DNA of 37,586 nucleotides from the NCBI GenBank assembly GCA_033856235.1, contig JAWVFI010000158.1:1-37586 (forward strand), read 5' to 3'. The translations under genes were made by a program, and so were the position numbers. The stretch comes from DASXRU01 sp033856235. GTDB lineage: Bacteria > Acidobacteriota > Blastocatellia > Pyrinomonadales > Pyrinomonadaceae. Below, piece by piece: positions 32,906-37,586 of the stretch (positions are counted from its first letter, which is position 1; every line of letters begins with the position of its first letter). Below the pieces are notes generated by a model. That model was given only the letters and a program-made list of their open reading frames with translations, ran no database searches and was not told where the DNA came from.

Positions 32906-34129
32906 ATGCGCAAAATAAACACCACAAATTTCAGTATTGCCACCCGCACGACGGCGCGCGATATCAACCGACGTATTGCGCTCAATGTCATTCGCGAACG
33001 TCAACCTATTTCGCGGGCCGACCTTGCTCGGCATATGAAGATGACCCGCGGCGTCGTTAGCGTCCTGGTCCAGGAATTGATCGGGCAGGGGCTGATCTAC
33101 GAGGGTGCGACTGGCGAGGCGGCGCGCGGACGCAAGCCTACTTTCTTGCACGTTAGAACTCAGGATCGGCTGGCGGTCGCCGTGGATATCAGATTTACCA
33201 AAACCTATCTAATGCTGTGCGACTTTTCCGGACGACAACTGGGCATTGAAATTTACGATACGGTTTTTTCGGTACCTGAATTTACGAAGGATTTGGCCCG
33301 CCGCATTAAGCAAATGTTGAAAGGGCAGGGCCCCGGTGCGGTCTGCGAGGGTATCGGCGTCGTTGTCCCTGGCATGGTGGACCAGCGCACCGGGAGAGTT
33401 CTGAACGCCCCGGCATTGGGTTGGCGCGGAGTAGACATTCGCTCAAAGATCGCGGCCGCAACCAATCTGCCGGTTCACGTCGAAAACTCGGGAAGGGCCT
33501 GCGCGCTGGCCCAACTGTGGCTGGAAAAAGCGGAGACGGCAGGTCAAAGCTTTGTCTACGTGAGTGTGTCTGACGGCGTTGGCACTGGAATCGTGATGAA
33601 CGGGGAACTCATTCGCGGCCGCGATCATATTGCCGGTGAATTTGGACATATGCCTCTCGAGCTCGATGGACCACGTTGTATGTGCGGCGCCAATGGATGT
33701 TGGGAAGCTTACACTTCCAATCTTGCTACCCTGGCGCGTTACTTTGGATGGAATTTGTCCCAACTCAGTCCAAAACACCTGAAAGAGATGGAAAGCAACT
33801 CCTTCACCGTGCTGGACCTGATTGCCCGCGCGCGCACCGGAGACGCGAAAGCGTTATCGGCGATTAAGGCGAGCGGTCGATTCCTGGGCCTCGGACTGGC
33901 GACTGTCGTCAACATCATCAATCCGGATGCGATCTACCTGGCGGGAGAAATTACAAACGCGTGGGACGTTATTGAAGAGACAGTGCGATCGGCGATGCTC
34001 GAGCGCACGCTGACGGAAGCGGCGGCACGCACGCCGCTGCGAATCACTCCGGCGCAGGAATACCCTCGATTGCGGGGAGCAGCGGCGCTGATTGCGGCGC
34101 CGACTTTTGCCGCGCCGCGTGTGGCTTAA
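32906..34129 (+). CDS. ROK-family transcriptional regulator
   Basis: A 407-residue repressor with an N-terminal winged helix-turn-helix (about residues 18-65, NRRIALNVIRERQPISRADL then ARHMKMTRGVVSVLVQELIG) and a C-terminal ROK sugar-kinase-like domain. Family marks are DGVGTGIVMNG and the zinc-binding CMCGANGCWEAY after EFGHMPLE. Such proteins (NagC/Mlc/XylR-like) bind a sugar or sugar phosphate and leave DNA. It is directly upstream of an Oar-like TonB receptor and downstream of polysaccharide genes, so it may control uptake and use of an oligosaccharide. The start ATG 32906 is chosen over upstream frame codons at 32873, which lie in the operator. A promoter and operator palindrome precede it. 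Confidence 0.88.
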   Translation: MRKINTTNFSIATRTTARDINRRIALNVIRERQPISRADLARHMKMTRGVVSVLVQELIGQGLIYEGATGEAARGRKPTFLHVRTQDRLAVAVDIRFTKTYLMLCDFSGRQLGIEIYDTVFSVPEFTKDLARRIKQMLKGQGPGAVCEGIGVVVPGMVDQRTGRVLNAPALGWRGVDIRSKIAAATNLPVHVENSGRACALAQLWLEKAETAGQSFVYVSVSDGVGTGIVMNGELIRGRDHIAGEFGHMPLELDGPRCMCGANGCWEAYTSNLATLARYFGWNLSQLSPKHLKEMESNSFTVLDLIARARTGDAKALSAIKASGRFLGLGLATVVNIINPDAIYLAGEITNAWDVIEETVRSAMLERTLTEAAARTPLRITPAQEYPRLRGAAALIAAPTFAAPRVA

Positions 34130-34244
34130 CTTCGAAAGATTCAAAAAAAGGTAGCAAGCGGGGCGCACGGCCGTTGCTGATCTCGGGATTGCCAGCGGCG
34201 CAGATCAAGCTTTTCGTTTCGAAATCTAATTGGAGGTCGCTGAC

Positions 34245-37200
34245 ATGTTGAGCCTAAAAAACCTTGGTGTACGGAAGATCCAGTTTGCCGTCTTCGCATT
34301 GCTGCTTGCCATCCCCGTGACGGCCGCCGCGCAAGGCACAACCGCCACGATGGTTGGGACCATCACGGACCCGGGCGGCGCCACCATGCCAGGCGCCGAG
34401 GTCACGGCGCGTAATGTCGACACGGGCCTGACTCGCACGGTGATGTCCGGCGACGACGGGGCGTACCGAATTGAATTTCTGCCGGTAGGCAACTACGCCC
34501 TTGAAGTAACCAGTGCGGGCTTTAAGAAGGCCTACCTTAATAACATCGTCATGCGGATCAACGAGACGGCGCGCGTGGATGTAGCGCTCACCGTCGGACA
34601 GGTCACCGAGACCGTGACCGTCACCGAGACGCAAGCCACGATCAACACCAGCACCGCCGAGATCGGGACAACCATTCAGGCAGCCGATATCGCGAGTCTG
34701 CCGCTGGTTGAGCGCAATGTCTTCACGCTGCTGGATCTGACACCCGGCGTGCAGTCCAACAATAACGGGGTAGCCACCGCGTCCACCGGAACAAGCACGT
34801 TCATCCTTGGTTATCCGGAACAGCGAACCCTGATCAACGGCGGCACGGACGGCGGCACCGGCTCAGTGAACTACTATCTGGACGGTGGCATAAACATGAC
34901 CAACCTGCGCAACACCGGTAACATTCTGCCGAATCCGGATGCGATCCAGGAATTCCGAGTTCAGACCAACAGCTACAATGCGGAGTATGGCCGTTATGCC
35001 AGCGGCATCATCAACGTGATCACCAAGAACGGCACCAACAAGTTCCACGGGTCGCTCTTCGAGTTCGTCCGCAACACGGTTTTCAATGCCAATGACTGGG
35101 GCTCTCAACTTGCCCGCGCGCCCTTTCATCGCAACCAGTTCGGTGGCACCCTCGGCGGCCCCATCAAGCAAGACAAGGCCTTCTTCTTCGTCTCCTACTC
35201 GGGACTGCGCCAGATAACAAGCGCATTTCTGAGCGGCGCCCGCGTTCCCACCGCCCTGGAACGCGCGGGCAATTTTACCGCCTCGGCGACCAAGCCAACC
35301 GATCCCGCCACTAACGCACCCTTCGTCTGCAACGGAGTGACGAATGTAATTTGCCCTAACCGGATTGACCCGGTCGCGAGGAAGATCATCGATAGCTATA
35401 TTCCCCTTTCCAACATTACCCTCCCAAATGGCAACGCAGGCTGGCAGGGCAATATTCCCACTCCATTTAACTCCGACGAGTATCTGGGAAAGTTGGACTA
35501 CCAACTCAACACCGCTCACCGTTTGAGTTTAAGTTACTTTAATACCGGAGGAACCAGCACCACGAAGGGAGGCAGCCCCAATGTTCCCTGGAGTGTCCAA
35601 GATTCCACCTGGCGGCAGCACAGTGTCAACGCCAGCGACGTTTGGCTCATCAGCGCAGCCAAGGTCAACCAGGTCTGGTTGACGTTCTCACGGAATTTTG
35701 GCGGGCGCATTAATAGCCCCGCGACCTCGCTTACCGATCTGGGTTCAGCGTTCACGATACAAGGCACGCCGAATCTGCCGCAGATTACCGTCACGGGATA
35801 CTTTACCCTCGGACAACAAATCGGCGGCCCGGTGGCCGGCACTAGCTTATACGCCGCACGCGACGTTTTCAGTTGGATCAAGGGCGATCACTCGCTCAAG
35901 TTGGGGGGAGAGATCTCGCTCAACAAAGACATCCAGCAGACATTGCTTAACAACTACGGGGTTTTCACCTTCAATGCAGGTTCAACGGCAAGGGTGGCTG
36001 CCCCAGGTGTAACAGCCGCCGCGGGAAACGCGTATGCCGATTTCCTGATCGGTATTCCGAGTGCGGTCTCGCAGGACGCCCCGGTAACGGGCTATACGAA
36101 TAGCTGGTACACGGCACTCTTCGTGCAGGATGATTTGAAAGTTCGTCCCCGCCTGACTCTGAACATTGGTCTGCGCTGGGATGTTCAAACAGCACCGACC
36201 GACCCTCAAAATCGGGTTGTCAATTACGTTCCCGGGCAGAAGTCCGTGGTTATCCCGACTGCACCTGTGGGAGCGTTATTCTATGGCGATCCTGGTGTGG
36301 AACGTGGCGGCATTCCGACCAGCTTCACCCATTTTTCGCCCCGCCTCGGCTTTGCGTGGGACATATTCGGTGATGGAAAGACATCGCTCCGTGGTGCGTT
36401 CGGCGTGTTTTACGGCAGCATCTCAGGCAACGAGTGGAACACCATGACCAACTTCCAGCCATTCTCCACGCGATTGAGCTTTACCAATATCAATCAAAAG
36501 ACAAATGCGGCCGGGGTACCTTTGGGAGCTTCGCTGAGCAATCCCTACAACGCCTTCGTGGGCGGTAATCCCTTCCCTTACAAGGGAACATTCACCACTG
36601 GTGGCGGCCTCTTCCCGGTGGCATCGGATTTCAAGTGGCCGCGCACGTATCAGATGAATGTTTCGATACAACGTCAGGTTACTAAAGATTTAGTCGTCGG
36701 TGCGGCTTATGTAGGGACGGAGAGCCGCAACCTGCCGTTTGCTCGTGACGTTAATTACCCGGTCCTGACATCGACTGCCACGACTGCCGGAGCGAACATA
36801 CTTGCACGCCGGCCTAACCCGCTGTTCGGTGCCGTACTGCTCCTGCAATCGGACCAGAGCGCCAATTACCATGGGCTGCAGCTGACCACCGCCATGCGTA
36901 TGAACCACCACGTTTCCTTTAACGCCTTCTACACCTATAGCAAGACCCTTAGCAGTGTGCAGCTTTACAATAGTACGACTCAGGGATTGGCACAGAACTA
37001 TAGCAATCTTTCTGAAGATAAGGGTGCAGGCGATACCGACCAGCGACACGTCTTCAGCATGAACTTGAACTTCAGGCCTGATTTCTACACGGGCAAGAAT
37101 CGGGTCGCACGTGGGCTTATAAACGGCTGGAGCATCTCGCCGATCATTAAGCTGCGCAGCGGACTTCCCTTCACTATTACAAACGGCAACGTCGACGCCA

Positions 37201-37586
37201 ACCTTGATGGTGTCAACACGGACCGGGCGCAGTTGGTAGGCGATCCACATCTTGCCAATCCGACGGCGGCGCAGTGGTTCAACACGGCAGCTTTTGCCCA
37301 GAACCGGGTCGTGACCGGCGTTGCCACCGACGGCAACTCGCCCCGCAACCTTCTTTACGGGCCCAGTTATCACGTCGTCGATCTGGCGGTGACTCGTGAG
37401 ATTCGTCTGGGGGAAAGATACAAAGTCAGCCTCCGTGGCGAGGGTACTAATGTTTTCAACTTAGTGAACCTGGGAACGCCGGGCAACTCCGTTCCTGCCG
37501 CCGGCTCGACATCCGCAACCTTTGGCGTAATCACCAGCGCAGCGTCGATGCGTAAGCTCCAGTTCGGCGTGCGTTTTACCTTCTGA
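34245..37586 (+). CDS. Oar-like TonB-dependent receptor with carboxypeptidase-regulatory-like domain
   Basis: A 1113-residue outer-membrane protein: signal peptide (VFALLLAIPVTAAAQ), an N-terminal carboxypeptidase-regulatory-like domain (MVGTITDPGGATMPGAEVTA), a plug-like region (EIGTTIQAADIASLPLVERN, then SYNAEYGRYASGIINVITKN), and a very large beta barrel. The barrel ends SMRKLQFGVRFTF, with the terminal Phe needed for barrel assembly. This Oar-like class is greatly expanded in acidobacteria and presumably imports oligosaccharides or other large nutrients. GGAGG at 34232-34236 and ATG 34245 fix the start; TTG 34230 is unlikely. The stop codon is the last three bases of the window, so the gene is complete. 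It is 115 bp behind the ROK regulator, perhaps under its control. Confidence 0.9.
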   Translation: MLSLKNLGVRKIQFAVFALLLAIPVTAAAQGTTATMVGTITDPGGATMPGAEVTARNVDTGLTRTVMSGDDGAYRIEFLPVGNYALEVTSAGFKKAYLNNIVMRINETARVDVALTVGQVTETVTVTETQATINTSTAEIGTTIQAADIASLPLVERNVFTLLDLTPGVQSNNNGVATASTGTSTFILGYPEQRTLINGGTDGGTGSVNYYLDGGINMTNLRNTGNILPNPDAIQEFRVQTNSYNAEYGRYASGIINVITKNGTNKFHGSLFEFVRNTVFNANDWGSQLARAPFHRNQFGGTLGGPIKQDKAFFFVSYSGLRQITSAFLSGARVPTALERAGNFTASATKPTDPATNAPFVCNGVTNVICPNRIDPVARKIIDSYIPLSNITLPNGNAGWQGNIPTPFNSDEYLGKLDYQLNTAHRLSLSYFNTGGTSTTKGGSPNVPWSVQDSTWRQHSVNASDVWLISAAKVNQVWLTFSRNFGGRINSPATSLTDLGSAFTIQGTPNLPQITVTGYFTLGQQIGGPVAGTSLYAARDVFSWIKGDHSLKLGGEISLNKDIQQTLLNNYGVFTFNAGSTARVAAPGVTAAAGNAYADFLIGIPSAVSQDAPVTGYTNSWYTALFVQDDLKVRPRLTLNIGLRWDVQTAPTDPQNRVVNYVPGQKSVVIPTAPVGALFYGDPGVERGGIPTSFTHFSPRLGFAWDIFGDGKTSLRGAFGVFYGSISGNEWNTMTNFQPFSTRLSFTNINQKTNAAGVPLGASLSNPYNAFVGGNPFPYKGTFTTGGGLFPVASDFKWPRTYQMNVSIQRQVTKDLVVGAAYVGTESRNLPFARDVNYPVLTSTATTAGANILARRPNPLFGAVLLLQSDQSANYHGLQLTTAMRMNHHVSFNAFYTYSKTLSSVQLYNSTTQGLAQNYSNLSEDKGAGDTDQRHVFSMNLNFRPDFYTGKNRVARGLINGWSISPIIKLRSGLPFTITNGNVDANLDGVNTDRAQLVGDPHLANPTAAQWFNTAAFAQNRVVTGVATDGNSPRNLLYGPSYHVVDLAVTREIRLGERYKVSLRGEGTNVFNLVNLGTPGNSVPAAGSTSATFGVITSAASMRKLQFGVRFTF

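Noticed and set aside
34863..35519. Minus-strand open frames within the large TonB receptor (also 36690-37373)
   Set aside because: They mirror conserved receptor sequence and show Val/Ala/Gly-rich shadow composition.

Overview
The window looks like chromosomal DNA of an acidobacterium, probably of the Blastocatellia/Pyrinomonadales type. The main evidence is gene content: a VWFA-related protein of the acidobacterial type, an Oar-like TonB receptor with a carboxypeptidase-regulatory-like domain, DUF4214 protein, C-terminal tails of kinase/TPR proteins left as debris, and many short palindromic intergenic elements. GC content is moderate. This placement is an inference from the families, not a database result.

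Region 1 (1-1762): the 3' part of a DUF4214 protein, then a decayed HigA-like antitoxin tail and a stretch with no clear gene.

Region 2 (1769-15574) is the highlight: thirteen consecutive plus-strand genes, mostly overlapping or nearly touching. The first three are a XoxF-like PQQ alcohol dehydrogenase with the Asp-Tyr-Asp lanthanide signature, a XoxJ-like binding protein and a XoxG-like cytochrome c. They are followed by a caa3-type cytochrome oxidase (subunit II with a fused cytochrome c, subunits I and III, a small membrane protein, the CtaG assembly factor). Then come a divergent NRAMP-type transporter lacking the usual metal-binding motifs, two small PRC-barrel-like proteins, a YVTN beta-propeller lipoprotein-like protein and a TonB-dependent receptor. 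Read together this could be one locus for periplasmic alcohol oxidation, electron delivery to oxygen and metal (possibly lanthanide) acquisition.

Region 3 (15575-22516): gene debris (two truncated genes head to head, the 3' half of a tRNA-Val, another kinase-TPR tail), a secreted helical protein of unknown function, a large secreted VWFA protein on the minus strand, and a JmjC-like Fe(II)/2-oxoglutarate oxygenase on the minus strand.

Region 4 (22517-26108): a fold-back repeat, an intact-looking IS481-family insertion sequence with long terminal repeats, an S1/P1 nuclease with a good promoter, and a cluster of nested hairpins.

Region 5 (26109-37586): a sugar-acid and polysaccharide region. 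An SDR oxidoreductase and a LarA-like nickel-pincer racemase form a minus-strand pair; divergently placed are an alginate-lyase-family protein and a Tat-exported GH3 glucosidase. A HExxH lipoprotein-like protein, a 146-bp fold-back element, a ROK repressor with its own promoter/operator palindrome, and a complete Oar-like TonB receptor that ends exactly at the window end complete the segment.
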